Shown here: piece after piece, positions 16,777-25,089 of the stretch
Numbering within the stretch: the stretch's first letter is position 1
Layout of the letters: the number at the start of each line of letters is the position of its first letter
NCBI GenBank assembly: GCA_035528435.1
Contig: DATKYN010000007.1
Coordinates: 6,692-70,691 of the forward strand
Length of the DNA stretch: 64,000 bases
Direction of reading: 5' to 3'
Origin: SG8-40 sp035528435
GTDB lineage: Bacteria > Pseudomonadota > Gammaproteobacteria > Burkholderiales > Eutrophovitaceae
The notes under the pieces: generated by a model
The model's database searches: none
What the model was told of the DNA's origin: nothing
What the model saw: only the letters and a program-made list of their open reading frames with translations
Translations under genes and position numbers: made by a program

Positions 16777-17400
16777 GTGTTTTTCCTGCCGGCTGTGAGG
16801 TCTTTGCGACGTCTTTTGCTGGTCGGTGCGGCCTTGAGTGTTGCCTGGCTTGCCGGCTGCAACCAGCAGGGCGACTCGGCTGCGTTTAATTCGACAGATA
16901 TCACGGGGGCCGAATTTGGTAACCGGTTCGATCTCGTCGATCACCGTGGTGAGGCGCGCCAACTGGACGACTTTCGCGGAAAAGTCGTCGTGCTGTTTTT
17001 CGGTTTTACCCATTGTCCGGATGTATGTCCGACGACGCTGGCTGAATTCAATGCCGTCCTTGGTCAGATTGGCGACGAGGCAGCGCAACGTGTACAGGTA
17101 TTGTTCGTAACCGTCGATCCGGAACGCGACACGCCGGAAGTGCTCAGCTCGTATGTCACCGCATTCAATCCCGGCTTTCTTGGTTTGACTGGCACACCGG
17201 AGCAGATCGCCGATGTTGCCCAGGAATTCAGGATTATCTACAAGAAAGTGGAAGGTTCGCGCCCGGGTAATTATTCGGTCGATCACTCGGCTGGAACCTA
17301 TATTTTTGACACCCAGGGTCGGCTGCGCTTGTATGCGAGGTATGGTCAGGGGCACGAGTCATTGGCGCAGGATATCGAGCGACTGCTTGGCGCTGGCTGA
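16777..17400 (+). CDS. sco: SCO1/SenC copper chaperone lipoprotein
   Basis: A 207-residue thioredoxin-fold protein that loads copper into the CuA site of subunit II. It has a signal sequence with lipobox Leu-Ala-Gly-Cys (Cys28), the copper-binding CPDVC pair (Cys80, Cys84) and the third ligand His170 in VDHSAGT, so all three metal ligands are present, unlike the SCO-like gene upstream. The start is uncertain: no ATG exists in frame after ctaB, and TTG 16771, GTG 16777 and GTG 16795 are possible. GTG 16777 was chosen arbitrarily among them. A bidirectional terminator follows. Confidence 0.88.
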   Translation: MFFLPAVRSLRRLLLVGAALSVAWLAGCNQQGDSAAFNSTDITGAEFGNRFDLVDHRGEARQLDDFRGKVVVLFFGFTHCPDVCPTTLAEFNAVLGQIGDEAAQRVQVLFVTVDPERDTPEVLSSYVTAFNPGFLGLTGTPEQIADVAQEFRIIYKKVEGSRPGNYSVDHSAGTYIFDTQGRLRLYARYGQGHESLAQDIERLLGAG

Positions 17401-17414
17401 GCGAGTCCGTCGAC

Positions 17415-17441
17415 AAAAAAACCCGCCATCAGGCGGGTTTC
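17415..17441. terminator. Bidirectional rho-independent terminator between sco and rpoH
   Basis: A 7-bp stem (ACCCGCC/GGCGGGT, loop ATCA) is flanked by seven A on the left and TTT on the right, so it can stop both convergent transcripts. Confidence 0.8.
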
Positions 17442-17470
17442 TTGGACCAGGGTGGCAGTCGTCAGGATAG

Positions 17471-18328
17471 TCAGTCGGTAGCCGGCGCCATCAGCAGCCG
17501 CATTTTTTTCATTGCCTGGGCTTCAACCTGCCGTACGCGTTCTGCCGAAATGCCGAACTCGTCGGCCAACTTATGCAATGTGACCGGGTTCTCTTCACGC
17601 AGCCAGCGTGCCTCGATAATTCTGCGGCTGCGCGCATCAAGCGTGGAAAGGGCCTGTGCCAGACCTTCCGATCGATTACGGGTACCTTCCTCGTGTTCCA
17701 GAATGCGACCCGGATCGTCTTCGATATCCGTCAAATAGGAGACGGGAGCGAAATGATCCTCATCGTCCTCTCCCGGTGGATCCAGCGCAATGTCGTGCCC
17801 ACCCATCCGCGTTTCCATTTCAACGACATCTTCAGGGCGAACGTTCAGTTCCTTCGCGATGGCTGCCGCTTCTTCGCCCCCGAGCGCGCCAAACCCGGAC
17901 TTCATGCTACGCAGGTTGAAGAAGAGCTTTCGCTGCGCTTTGGTTGTGGCGACTTTGACGATGCGCCAGTTACGCAGTACGAATTCATGTATCTCGGCGC
18001 GGATCCAGTGAACCGCAAACGAGACCAGGCGCACGCCCCTCGTCGGATCAAAACGCTTGACAGCTTTCATCAAGCCAACATTGCCCTCCTGAATCAGATC
18101 CGAGTAGGGCAACCCGTAGCCGCGGTAACCGCGAGCAATCGCGACCACAAGCCGTAAATGCGACAAAATCAGGGCGCGGGCCCCATCGAGATCCTGGTCC
18201 TGCTGAAAGCGGGTCGCATAGGACTGTTCTTCCGCCTGGGATAACAGCGGAATCCGGTTCACGGCCTGAATGTAGTTGTCCAGACTGGCGACCGACGGCA
18301 ATGCCAATGTTGCTAGTGCATGCGTCAT
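17471..18328 (-). CDS. rpoH: RNA polymerase sigma factor RpoH (sigma32)
   Basis: The heat-shock sigma factor, 285 residues. The RpoH-box QRKLFFNLR at residues 132-140 separates it from other sigma70-family members. Region 2 (LVVAIARGYRGYGLPYSDLIQEG and VSFAVHWIRAEIHEFV) and region 4 (a helix-turn-helix ending ISAERVRQVEAQAMKKMR) are intact. The ATG at 18328 is preceded by AAGGAGG at good spacing; a frame extension to 18367 would enter the operator. A CIRCE operator and a promoter lie immediately upstream, so control by HrcA is likely (see that entry). ftsX, ftsE and ftsY lie upstream in the same direction. Confidence 0.95.
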   Translation of the reverse strand: MTHALATLALPSVASLDNYIQAVNRIPLLSQAEEQSYATRFQQDQDLDGARALILSHLRLVVAIARGYRGYGLPYSDLIQEGNVGLMKAVKRFDPTRGVRLVSFAVHWIRAEIHEFVLRNWRIVKVATTKAQRKLFFNLRSMKSGFGALGGEEAAAIAKELNVRPEDVVEMETRMGGHDIALDPPGEDDEDHFAPVSYLTDIEDDPGRILEHEEGTRNRSEGLAQALSTLDARSRRIIEARWLREENPVTLHKLADEFGISAERVRQVEAQAMKKMRLLMAPATD

Positions 18329-18353
18329 GTGTTTGAACCTCCTTATCAAGCCA

Positions 18354-18383
18354 ATTTTAGCACTCAAGCTATAAGAGTGCCAA
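18354..18383 (-). promoter_or_regulatory. Sigma70-type promoter of rpoH
   Basis: On the minus strand TTGGCA (18383-18378) is followed after 18 bases by TAAAAT (18359-18354). Each hexamer has one mismatch to consensus. Transcription would begin near 18347, which leaves a leader of about 19 bases containing the ribosome binding site. Such a short leader leaves little room for an E. coli-type 5' RNA thermometer structure. Confidence 0.6.
18357..18383. promoter_or_regulatory. CIRCE operator (HrcA binding site) at rpoH
   Basis: TTAGCACTC, nine spacer bases, then GAGTGCCAA. The CIRCE consensus is TTAGCACTC-N9-GAGTGCTAA, so 17 of 18 arm positions match and the spacer length is exact. It covers the spacer and the -35 box of the rpoH promoter and touches the -10, so bound HrcA should block transcription. 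hrcA itself is not in the window. Confidence 0.88.
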
Positions 18384-18419
18384 GATCCGCTACGAGTTCC
18401 CGCGAGACCGATAAACCCT

Positions 18420-19325
18420 CTATTTTGGGTCCATTTTCCATAAGTGGCGACTTACTGACATCCAGGCGCCCAACCAGCCGAGCAGGCCCGCGAGTGCCAG
18501 CAATACCGTAGTCTGTTGGAGCGACATCAGGCCCAGACGCGGACTCAGGCCGAACAAGTCACCGAATGCCGCCAATTCACGATTCAGCAGGCGCACGGCG
18601 ATTGCGACGATCAACCACGCTGCCCCGCCACCCAGCAAACCTTGCAGGCCGCCGAGGTAAAGAAATGGCCGCCGGATAAACAGATTGGTGGCGCCGATCA
18701 GCTTGGAAACCTCGATCTCGTCGCGCCGTGTAAGAATTTGGAGTCGAATCGTATTAAAAGTGACGGCAACCAGCGCAATTGATAGCAGCACCCCAAGCAA
18801 GATGACCAATAACCTTCCGATCCGCAGCGCTGCGTCAAGTTTGCGCGCCCACGCGGAGTCGAGCTGGACATGCTCCACCTGGGGCCAGGTCAATGCCTCA
18901 TTGCGCAACGCTTCAAGCAGGTCAGGGTCAGCTGTTTTTCCTGAAACGATAAATGCGTGCGGTAATGGATTCTCATCGAGTTCGGACAACACGTCCGACA
19001 TTCCGGAGGCGCGCGTAAGCTCATCCAGTGCGATACTGCGATCGACAAAGCGGAAATCGCCGACAAAATCGTGGCGGCGTAGCCGGTCTTTGATTGCGTT
19101 GACATCGTTGCCGCTCGCATTCACCGTCAAGAACAGGCTCAGTTGCGGCTCGCTGGTCAGTTGGCGGGAAAAACGTGCGACATTGTCCAGCCCGACGTAG
19201 AAGCCGCTGGGCAGCGCCAATGCGATCCCGAACACCAAGACGTTGAGCAGCGTGGCCAAAGGCTGTCCCAGCAGCCGGCGCGCACTGTCCCGAAAAGCGT
19301 CCAGGTGGGCAAACAGCCAATTCAC
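18420..19325 (-). CDS. ftsX: Cell division protein FtsX
   Basis: A 301-residue integral membrane partner of FtsE. In Gram-negative bacteria the FtsEX complex couples ATP hydrolysis to activation of septal peptidoglycan hydrolases through EnvC-like proteins. It has an N-terminal helix (about residues 22-45), a periplasmic domain (about 60-165) and three C-terminal helices, with the cytoplasmic motif QILTRRDEIEVSKLIGAT after the second helix. The start is GTG and overlaps the ftsE stop by four bases (GTGA). It lacks the long N-terminal cytoplasmic tail of E. coli FtsX. Confidence 0.93.
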   Translation of the reverse strand: MNWLFAHLDAFRDSARRLLGQPLATLLNVLVFGIALALPSGFYVGLDNVARFSRQLTSEPQLSLFLTVNASGNDVNAIKDRLRRHDFVGDFRFVDRSIALDELTRASGMSDVLSELDENPLPHAFIVSGKTADPDLLEALRNEALTWPQVEHVQLDSAWARKLDAALRIGRLLVILLGVLLSIALVAVTFNTIRLQILTRRDEIEVSKLIGATNLFIRRPFLYLGGLQGLLGGGAAWLIVAIAVRLLNRELAAFGDLFGLSPRLGLMSLQQTTVLLALAGLLGWLGAWMSVSRHLWKMDPK

Positions 19326-19975
19326 GCCGCAAGTGCTCCATGATCAAGGCGAACTGTGCGCGCCCCCAAACCCTGAATCAGATCAAGATCGTGTGTGGCG
19401 ATGACGACCGTCACACCAACCTGGTTGAACGCCTTGAACATGGCAATAATCTCCTCGCCATAGGCTGCATCCAGATTGCCGGTTGGTTCGTCGGCGAGCA
19501 GAATTGCCGGGCGGTTGACGATTGCGCGCGCGATGCAAAGGCGTTGTTGTTCGCCTCCTGAGAGCGTTACCGGGCGCACTCTCTCCCGATCCAGAAGTCC
19601 GACCTTGTCAAGCGCCGCGCGCACCCGCCGTGAAATTTCCCGCCTGGGGAATCCGGAGATAACAAGGGGCAATGCTGCGTTATCGTAAACACTGCGATCG
19701 AACAGGAGTTTGTGGTCCTGGAAGATAAAGCCGAAATTCCTGCGCAGAAACGGCAGAGAGGGTGCCCCCATCGTGGTGATGTTCTTGCCGTTGATGACCA
19801 CACTGCCACCGGTCGGGCGTTCGATGCCGCCGATGAGCTTCAGAAGCGTGCTTTTTCCCGCGCCAGAGTGACCGGTAACAAATAACATTTCTCCGGGTTC
19901 GACGCGCATCGATACGTTCTTGAGCGCCTCATATCCCCCCGGGTAACGTTTTGAAATGTGGCTGACGGTGATCAT
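19322..19975 (-). CDS. ftsE: Cell division ATP-binding protein FtsE
   Basis: A 217-residue ABC ATPase that works with FtsX at the septum. Walker A (GHSGAGKS) is at residues 35-42, the signature LSGGEQQR lies near 139-146, and Walker B (ILLADEPTG) follows near 158-166. The length is typical. It is coupled to ftsX by a four-base overlap and lies 63 bases after ftsY in the same direction, the conserved ftsY-ftsE-ftsX order. Confidence 0.95.
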   Translation of the reverse strand: MITVSHISKRYPGGYEALKNVSMRVEPGEMLFVTGHSGAGKSTLLKLIGGIERPTGGSVVINGKNITTMGAPSLPFLRRNFGFIFQDHKLLFDRSVYDNAALPLVISGFPRREISRRVRAALDKVGLLDRERVRPVTLSGGEQQRLCIARAIVNRPAILLADEPTGNLDAAYGEEIIAMFKAFNQVGVTVVIATHDLDLIQGLGARTVRLDHGALAA

Positions 19976-20038
19976 AAGTGGATTTCGCGGTGCGCCCGGC
20001 AGCAGCAGGAGCCTGCTTTGATCTCCGCTTGCCCGCGC

Positions 20039-21022
20039 TTAACCGAACAGTGCATCGACGAACGCGGCCGCGTCAAACGCTCTGAGGTCATCGATACCTT
20101 CGCCGGTTCCGATAAAGCGAACAGGAATAGACCGATAACGGGCGATGCCGGCGATTGCCCCGCCTTTGGCGGTCCCGTCAAGTTTGGTCAGAATCAACCC
20201 CGTCGTGCCGAGAGCCTCGTCAAATGCCTTGACTTGTGTCACAGCGTTCTGCCCTGTGTTGGCATCGAGAACAAGCAATACCTCGTGCGGTGCATCCGGT
20301 ATCGCCTTGGAAATCACGCGTTTGACTTTCTTGAGTTCTTCCATGAGGTGCAGCTGGGTCGGAAGGCGGCCGGCGGTATCTGCCAGAACGACGTCGGCGC
20401 CCTTCGATTTTGCCGACTGAATTGCGTCGAAGATCACGGCGGCCGAATCACCCCCTTCCTGGGCAATTACGGTGACCTCGTTGCGCTCGCCCCAGATTCT
20501 GAGTTGTTGCTCAGCAGCGGCGCGAAACGTATCACCGGCGGCCAGCACAACCGTAAGGCCTGCATCGACCAGTTTCTTGGTCAGTTTGCCAATCGAGGTG
20601 GTCTTGCCGGCGCCGTTTACGCCTGCCAGCAGAATGACGAATGGTTTCGCCGTATTGACCTGCAGAGGCGCCTCAAGCGGGGCCAGCAATTGCAGCAGTT
20701 CGCTCTTCAGCGCGTCACGAACGCCGGCAGCTTCGGTGATTCGCGCGCGCTTGACATGCTTGCGGGTAGCGTCTACCAGGTACTGCGTGGCATCGACTCC
20801 AACGTCGCAGGTCAACAGTACCGTCTCGAGTTCTTCAAACAACTCATCGTCGATCGCTCTGCCCGGGGCAAGCAGTACCGTCAAGCCCTTCCCGAGCCGG
20901 TCGCGTGTTGCGCTGAGACTCTGCTTTAACCGCCCTGCCAACGACTTCTTCGGGGCGGCGACATCTTGCTCATTCGCCGTGTCCGGTTCCGGCGCCTTGT
21001 TACTTCTCAGGAAACTAAACAT
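20039..21022 (-). CDS. ftsY: Signal recognition particle receptor FtsY
   Basis: A 327-residue SRP receptor GTPase that docks ribosome-SRP complexes at the inner membrane. The NG domain is complete: the P-loop GVNGAGKT is at residues 134-141, DTAGR is at 215-219, and TKLDGTAKGG lies near the end. The acidic A domain of E. coli FtsY (about 200 residues) is reduced here to about 30 residues, a short form seen in many proteobacteria. It is the first gene of the ftsY-ftsE-ftsX block and is divergent from the M16 protease genes. Confidence 0.95.
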   Translation of the reverse strand: MFSFLRSNKAPEPDTANEQDVAAPKKSLAGRLKQSLSATRDRLGKGLTVLLAPGRAIDDELFEELETVLLTCDVGVDATQYLVDATRKHVKRARITEAAGVRDALKSELLQLLAPLEAPLQVNTAKPFVILLAGVNGAGKTTSIGKLTKKLVDAGLTVVLAAGDTFRAAAEQQLRIWGERNEVTVIAQEGGDSAAVIFDAIQSAKSKGADVVLADTAGRLPTQLHLMEELKKVKRVISKAIPDAPHEVLLVLDANTGQNAVTQVKAFDEALGTTGLILTKLDGTAKGGAIAGIARYRSIPVRFIGTGEGIDDLRAFDAAAFVDALFG

Positions 21023-21122
21023 ACTGTTCCAGTGTCACATCCGTTCATCTGCGTCTGCGCTGTTGTGCGTCCCGCACAGCAGATTATCGCGATGCGATCA
21101 TTCAATCCAAAATTTTCGACGT

Positions 21123-22604
21123 ATGATTCTATTCCGTTTGAGCCGTTCAAGTTTGCCGCTTTTCCACTCTTCAGTGTTTGCCCCGGCCCGGTCTGACCGC
21201 AAGCAGGTTCCGTCCTGCCGCCGATTGCTTGCAGTTGGTGCCATCTTGCTGATGATGCTGCCGGTGGTGTTTCTGCCCCCGGTAGTGCATGCCGCCGATG
21301 CGTCTGTCCACAGCAAGATCCTGGAAAACGGTCTCGAGGTATTCGTAAAGGTCGATAACCGCGCCCCAGTGGCGGTGTCCATGGTGTGGTATCGAGCCGG
21401 CGGGATAGACGAAACCAGCGGCACGACCGGCGTGGCGCACGTACTTGAGCACATGATGTTTCAGGGCACGGTGGAAACTGCGCCCGGAGAGTTCGCACGA
21501 ATGATCGCAGAAGTCGGCGGGCGTTCCAACGCGTTTACTGCGGCTGATTACACCGGCTACTTCCAGGAGCTGCACAAGTCCAACCTTGAACTGGCGTTGC
21601 GGCTTGAAGCGGACCGGATGATTAACTTGAATCTGGACGATCAGGAGTTCGCCAAGGAGCTGCGTGTTGTGATGGAGGAGCGCCGCCAGCGTGTCGACGA
21701 CAATCCCCGAGCCATGGTCTTTGAGCGTTTGAGCGCAGCGATGTACGTAGCGCACCCGTACCGTCAGCCTGTTGTCGGCTGGATGAGCGACCTGGAAAAT
21801 ATGCAGCTGAGCGACGCACGCGAGTGGTATGACAAGTGGTATGTGCCGAATAATGCGGTTCTGGTCGTTGCCGGAGATGTAAACCCGCAGGCCGTGTTCT
21901 CGCTCGCGGAGAAGTATTTCGGGCCGATCGAAGCGCGGCCACTGCCGTTACGGAAACCGCAGACGGAGCCCGAGCAAACAGGAATTCGGCGCGTTACTGT
22001 AAAAGCGCCGGCCCGATTGCCGTCGATGACGATGGCTTACCACGCTCCCAGACTGGCTGATGTGCACGGCGATTGGGAGCCGTACGCGCTGTCGATTCTT
22101 GCCGGCGTCCTCGATGGCTACGCGGCGGCCCGGCTCGAGCGGGAATTGGTCCGCAACGCGCGTGTTGCCAACTCGGTCAGCTCTGATTACGACGGTCTCA
22201 GACGCGGCCCAGGCGTTTTTTATGTCAGCTTTACACCCGCAAACGGCAAGACGGTCGAAGATGTTGAGCTTGCGTGGCGCGAACAACTTGCCTTGTTGAT
22301 CGACGAAGGTGTCAGCGATGAAGAATTGCGCCGCGTCAAGTCGCAGGTCGTTGCTTCACAGGTTTATAGCCAGGATTCTGTGTACGGACAGGCATCCCGA
22401 ATTGGGAGGATGCGCTCGCTGGGCCTGCCCTACGATGCCGCGACGAGCATTACACAGCGTTTACGAGAAGTAACCGCTGAGCAGGTGCAGGCCGTTGCTA
22501 AAAAATTCCTGGTCGATGACAAACTCACGGTCTCGGTGCTGGAGCCTCAGAATTTGATGCAAGAGGCTAACGTCGATCATCTGAACAAGGCACAAAGCGA
22601 ATGA
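21123..22604 (+). CDS. M16 family zinc metallopeptidase (active subunit)
   Basis: A 493-residue pitrilysin-family protease. A hydrophobic signal segment lies at about residues 35-57. The inverted zinc motif HVLEH at 106-110, with the downstream glutamate in ELALRLEADRM, completes the metal site, so it should be catalytic. The frame is open further upstream opposite ftsY, but ATG 21123 gives the usual N-terminus. It overlaps by four bases with a second M16 gene that lacks the zinc motif; such pairs form heterodimers in other bacteria and in mitochondria. Substrates are unknown; a periplasmic role is inferred from the signal. Confidence 0.88.
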   Translation: MILFRLSRSSLPLFHSSVFAPARSDRKQVPSCRRLLAVGAILLMMLPVVFLPPVVHAADASVHSKILENGLEVFVKVDNRAPVAVSMVWYRAGGIDETSGTTGVAHVLEHMMFQGTVETAPGEFARMIAEVGGRSNAFTAADYTGYFQELHKSNLELALRLEADRMINLNLDDQEFAKELRVVMEERRQRVDDNPRAMVFERLSAAMYVAHPYRQPVVGWMSDLENMQLSDAREWYDKWYVPNNAVLVVAGDVNPQAVFSLAEKYFGPIEARPLPLRKPQTEPEQTGIRRVTVKAPARLPSMTMAYHAPRLADVHGDWEPYALSILAGVLDGYAAARLERELVRNARVANSVSSDYDGLRRGPGVFYVSFTPANGKTVEDVELAWREQLALLIDEGVSDEELRRVKSQVVASQVYSQDSVYGQASRIGRMRSLGLPYDAATSITQRLREVTAEQVQAVAKKFLVDDKLTVSVLEPQNLMQEANVDHLNKAQSE

Positions 22605-23986
22605 GTCTCGCATTGGACTTCCCGGTCAATATTTCTGACGCACATCTGATCCGGCGCATAGCAACCGGCAAAGCGATTTTGGTTCCTCTGCTTGCGGGAA
22701 TGTTGTTCGCACTGTCTCTGCCTGCGCTGGCGGCCCTGGAAATCGAAAGCTGGACGACGGAAAATGGCGCTCGGGTTCTGTACCTTGAGTCGCGGGTTTT
22801 GCCGATTGTCGACGTATCGATTGAGTTCCCGGCCGGATCGAGTCGCGATCAGCCGGGGATGAGTGGGCTGGCAAGCATGACACTGGCGATGATGCGAAAA
22901 GGCACTCGTTCGTTCGATGAGAATCAGATTTCAGAACAGCTGGCCGGTATCGGGGCGCGACTTTCCAGCACATTCAATCCTGATCGGAGCGGGTTTGCAT
23001 TGCGCACTCTTTCGGACGCCGATATTCGTGCCCCGGCTCTCGACGTGTTGCGCGAGATTCTCGTGTCGCCCGGCTTTCCGGAAGCGATTCTGGAGCGCGA
23101 CAAAGCGCGCAATATTGCATTCATTGAAGAAAGCCAGACACGCCCGAATGTGATCGTTGCCCAGACGTTTCAGCAGCAGCTGTACGGGTCGCACCCGTAT
23201 GGTTTGATCGGGTCCGGTAACCCCGAAACGATTACTGCGCTGACGCGTGATGATCTGCTTGATTTCCATCGGCGCTTTTTCGTCTCCGACGAAGCGGTGG
23301 TGGTTATTGTTGGCGACGTGTCCCGGGACGAAGCGCAATGGATTGCCCGGGACTTGACTAATGGTCTGCCGCAAGCCAGCTCTGCACTGTCTGATCTACC
23401 GGAAGTTCCGGAGCTGGCGGAGAGCATCGAGGTAGTGATTCCGCACAGCGCCAGTCAGGCGCATATTCGACTCGGCATGCCCGGCGTGTCCCGTGGTGAC
23501 CCTGACTATTTCGCCTTGTGGTTGGCGGCCCAGATCCTGGGCGGAGGCGGCATGACCTCTATGCTCAACGATGAACTGAGGGAGAAGCGAGGCCTTACTT
23601 ACAGTGCCTACAGCTATTTTTCCCCTTATCTTCGCCGCGGGCCTTTTGTGATCAGCCTGCAGACTCGAAAAGATCAGGCATGGGAGGCACTCGACGTGGC
23701 ACTTGCCACGCTGGAAAAGCTGGTTGATGAAGGCCCGACCGAGGCGCAACTTCAGGCAGCCAAACGCTATGTAATCGGCGGTTTTGCCCTCAATATTGAC
23801 AGCAACGCCGAATTGGCCAGCTACCTTGCCATGATTGGTTTCTACCGACTGCCTCTTGACTATATTGACCGGTTTCCGGAAGAGATAGAGAAGGTCACCA
23901 TGCAACAGATCAGGGACGCACTTGGCCGTCGTCTCGCGCCCTCCCGGACAGTTACCGTTGTTGTGGGTCCGACGGCAAAACCGTGA
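22601..23986 (+). CDS. M16 family protease-like protein (zinc site lost)
   Basis: A 461-residue paralogue of the preceding protease. It has a signal peptide (hydrophobic core about residues 27-44). At the place of HxxEH it reads SGLASMTLAMMRKGT, so it cannot bind zinc in the usual way. It keeps the C-terminal Arg/Tyr segment (LREKRGLTYSAYSYFSP) that in M16 proteins helps position substrate in the partner's active site. This split of metal site and substrate-binding residues between two chains is the expected arrangement for a heterodimer. The four-base overlap with the active subunit supports equimolar expression. Confidence 0.86.
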   Translation: MSLALDFPVNISDAHLIRRIATGKAILVPLLAGMLFALSLPALAALEIESWTTENGARVLYLESRVLPIVDVSIEFPAGSSRDQPGMSGLASMTLAMMRKGTRSFDENQISEQLAGIGARLSSTFNPDRSGFALRTLSDADIRAPALDVLREILVSPGFPEAILERDKARNIAFIEESQTRPNVIVAQTFQQQLYGSHPYGLIGSGNPETITALTRDDLLDFHRRFFVSDEAVVVIVGDVSRDEAQWIARDLTNGLPQASSALSDLPEVPELAESIEVVIPHSASQAHIRLGMPGVSRGDPDYFALWLAAQILGGGGMTSMLNDELREKRGLTYSAYSYFSPYLRRGPFVISLQTRKDQAWEALDVALATLEKLVDEGPTEAQLQAAKRYVIGGFALNIDSNAELASYLAMIGFYRLPLDYIDRFPEEIEKVTMQQIRDALGRRLAPSRTVTVVVGPTAKP

Positions 23987-23987
23987 C

Positions 23988-24536
23988 GTGGGAAAGCGCA
24001 ATCAGGTAAGAGTCGTTGCCGGCCGGTGGCGCGGCCGCCAACTGCAATTTCCATCGGTGATGGACCTGCGCCCGACACCTGACCGGGTCCGTGAGACTCT
24101 TTTCAATTGGCTGGGTCAGACGCTTGACGGCAAAACCTGTCTCGACTTGTTTGCCGGTAGTGGCGCTCTTGGATTCGAGGCAGCATCGCGTGATGCTGAT
24201 CGCGTTGTCCTGGTCGAGCGTGACCGTGCCGCTCACGCCGCGCTGGTGGAAAATGCGAAAAACCTTCGGGCCGATAATGTCGAATTACGGTTTGAAGACG
24301 CTTTCGCATTTCTCGCCGCAGACCAGCGAGTGTTTGACGTGGTCTTTCTCGATCCGCCTTATCGGCGGGAGGCATTGCCGGACTTGCTCGTGGAGCTCCG
24401 GTCACATCTTTCACCTAAGTCGAATGTTTATCTTGAGGCGGATCTGGTGCCGGAAATTCCATCCGGATACGAAGTTGTTCGCCAGTCACAGGCGGGGCGG
24501 GTCAGGTTTCTCCTGTTAGAATTCACCGACAACTAG
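23988..24536 (+). CDS. rsmD: 16S rRNA m2G966 methyltransferase RsmD
   Basis: A 182-residue SAM-dependent methyltransferase acting on guanine 966 of 16S rRNA in the 30S subunit. The N-terminal VRVVAGRWRGRQL and DLRPTPDRVRETLFNWL segments are conserved. SAM motif I is LDLFAGSGALGFEA and the catalytic motif is DPPY in VVFLDPPYR. GTG at 23988 was chosen, one base after the preceding stop. coaD follows, the usual rsmD-coaD pairing. Confidence 0.92.
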   Translation: MGKRNQVRVVAGRWRGRQLQFPSVMDLRPTPDRVRETLFNWLGQTLDGKTCLDLFAGSGALGFEAASRDADRVVLVERDRAAHAALVENAKNLRADNVELRFEDAFAFLAADQRVFDVVFLDPPYRREALPDLLVELRSHLSPKSNVYLEADLVPEIPSGYEVVRQSQAGRVRFLLLEFTDN

Positions 24537-24563
24537 GGCGCGCTGGCCAGCATGAGTCGGCGA

Positions 24564-24577
24564 TTGATCAAGATCAA
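24564..24577. promoter_or_regulatory. FNR/Anr-type palindrome in front of coaD
   Basis: TTGAT-CAAG-ATCAA matches the FNR/Anr consensus TTGAT-N4-ATCAA at all ten positions. It ends seven bases before the coaD ATG at 24585, so it is too close to act as an activator site for a promoter of coaD. It could be fortuitous, or a repressor or internal site. Confidence 0.3.
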
Positions 24578-24584
24578 CCAAATT

Positions 24585-25076
24585 ATGGCGACACGATTCA
24601 ACAGAACCGTCTACCCGGGCACATTTGATCCGTTTACGCGCGGGCATGAAGACCTTGTGCGCCGCGCGGCCAGCCTGTTCGAGGAAGTCATCGTCGCTGT
24701 TGCTGACAGCCGCGCCAAGCAGCCGCTGTTTTCACTTGATCAGCGCGTTGCCATCGCGAAAGAAGTTCTGGCCGATTATGACAACGTCAGCGTCGTAGGA
24801 TTTTCCGGGTTGCTGATGGATTTCATCAAAAAGAAACAGGCCAAGGTAATTCTGCGCGGGCTGCGTGCGGTTTCCGATTTCGAGTACGAGTTTCAGATGG
24901 CCGGGATGAATCGAAACCTTTATCCCGACGTGGAGACAATGTTCCTGACGCCGGCTGAGCAGTACATGTTCATTTCGGCAACCATGGTTCGTGAAATCGC
25001 AATGCTTGGCGGCGATGTTGCGCCCTTTGTTAACCCCGCGGTGCTTGTTCACATCAACAAGCGCCTGGCAGATTGA
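24585..25076 (+). CDS. coaD: Phosphopantetheine adenylyltransferase
   Basis: A 163-residue enzyme that transfers AMP from ATP to 4'-phosphopantetheine, the penultimate step of coenzyme A synthesis. The nucleotidyltransferase signature YPGTFDPFTRGH lies at residues 9-20 and the C-terminal ISATMVREIA (usually ISSTLVRE) motif is present. RGLRAVSDFEYEFQMAGMN is a family hallmark. ATG 24585 gives the family length; an upstream ATG at 24552 adds 11 residues not seen in homologues. No strong ribosome binding site is visible at either start. Confidence 0.95.
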   Translation: MATRFNRTVYPGTFDPFTRGHEDLVRRAASLFEEVIVAVADSRAKQPLFSLDQRVAIAKEVLADYDNVSVVGFSGLLMDFIKKKQAKVILRGLRAVSDFEYEFQMAGMNRNLYPDVETMFLTPAEQYMFISATMVREIAMLGGDVAPFVNPAVLVHINKRLAD

Positions 25077-25089
25077 GCGGGGCAGTCAG

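Noticed and set aside
20472..21122. N-terminal extension of the first M16 protease, antisense to ftsY
   Set aside because: The frame is open for 217 codons upstream, but it lies opposite the conserved ftsY gene and the extension is low-complexity. The signal peptide begins after ATG 21123.
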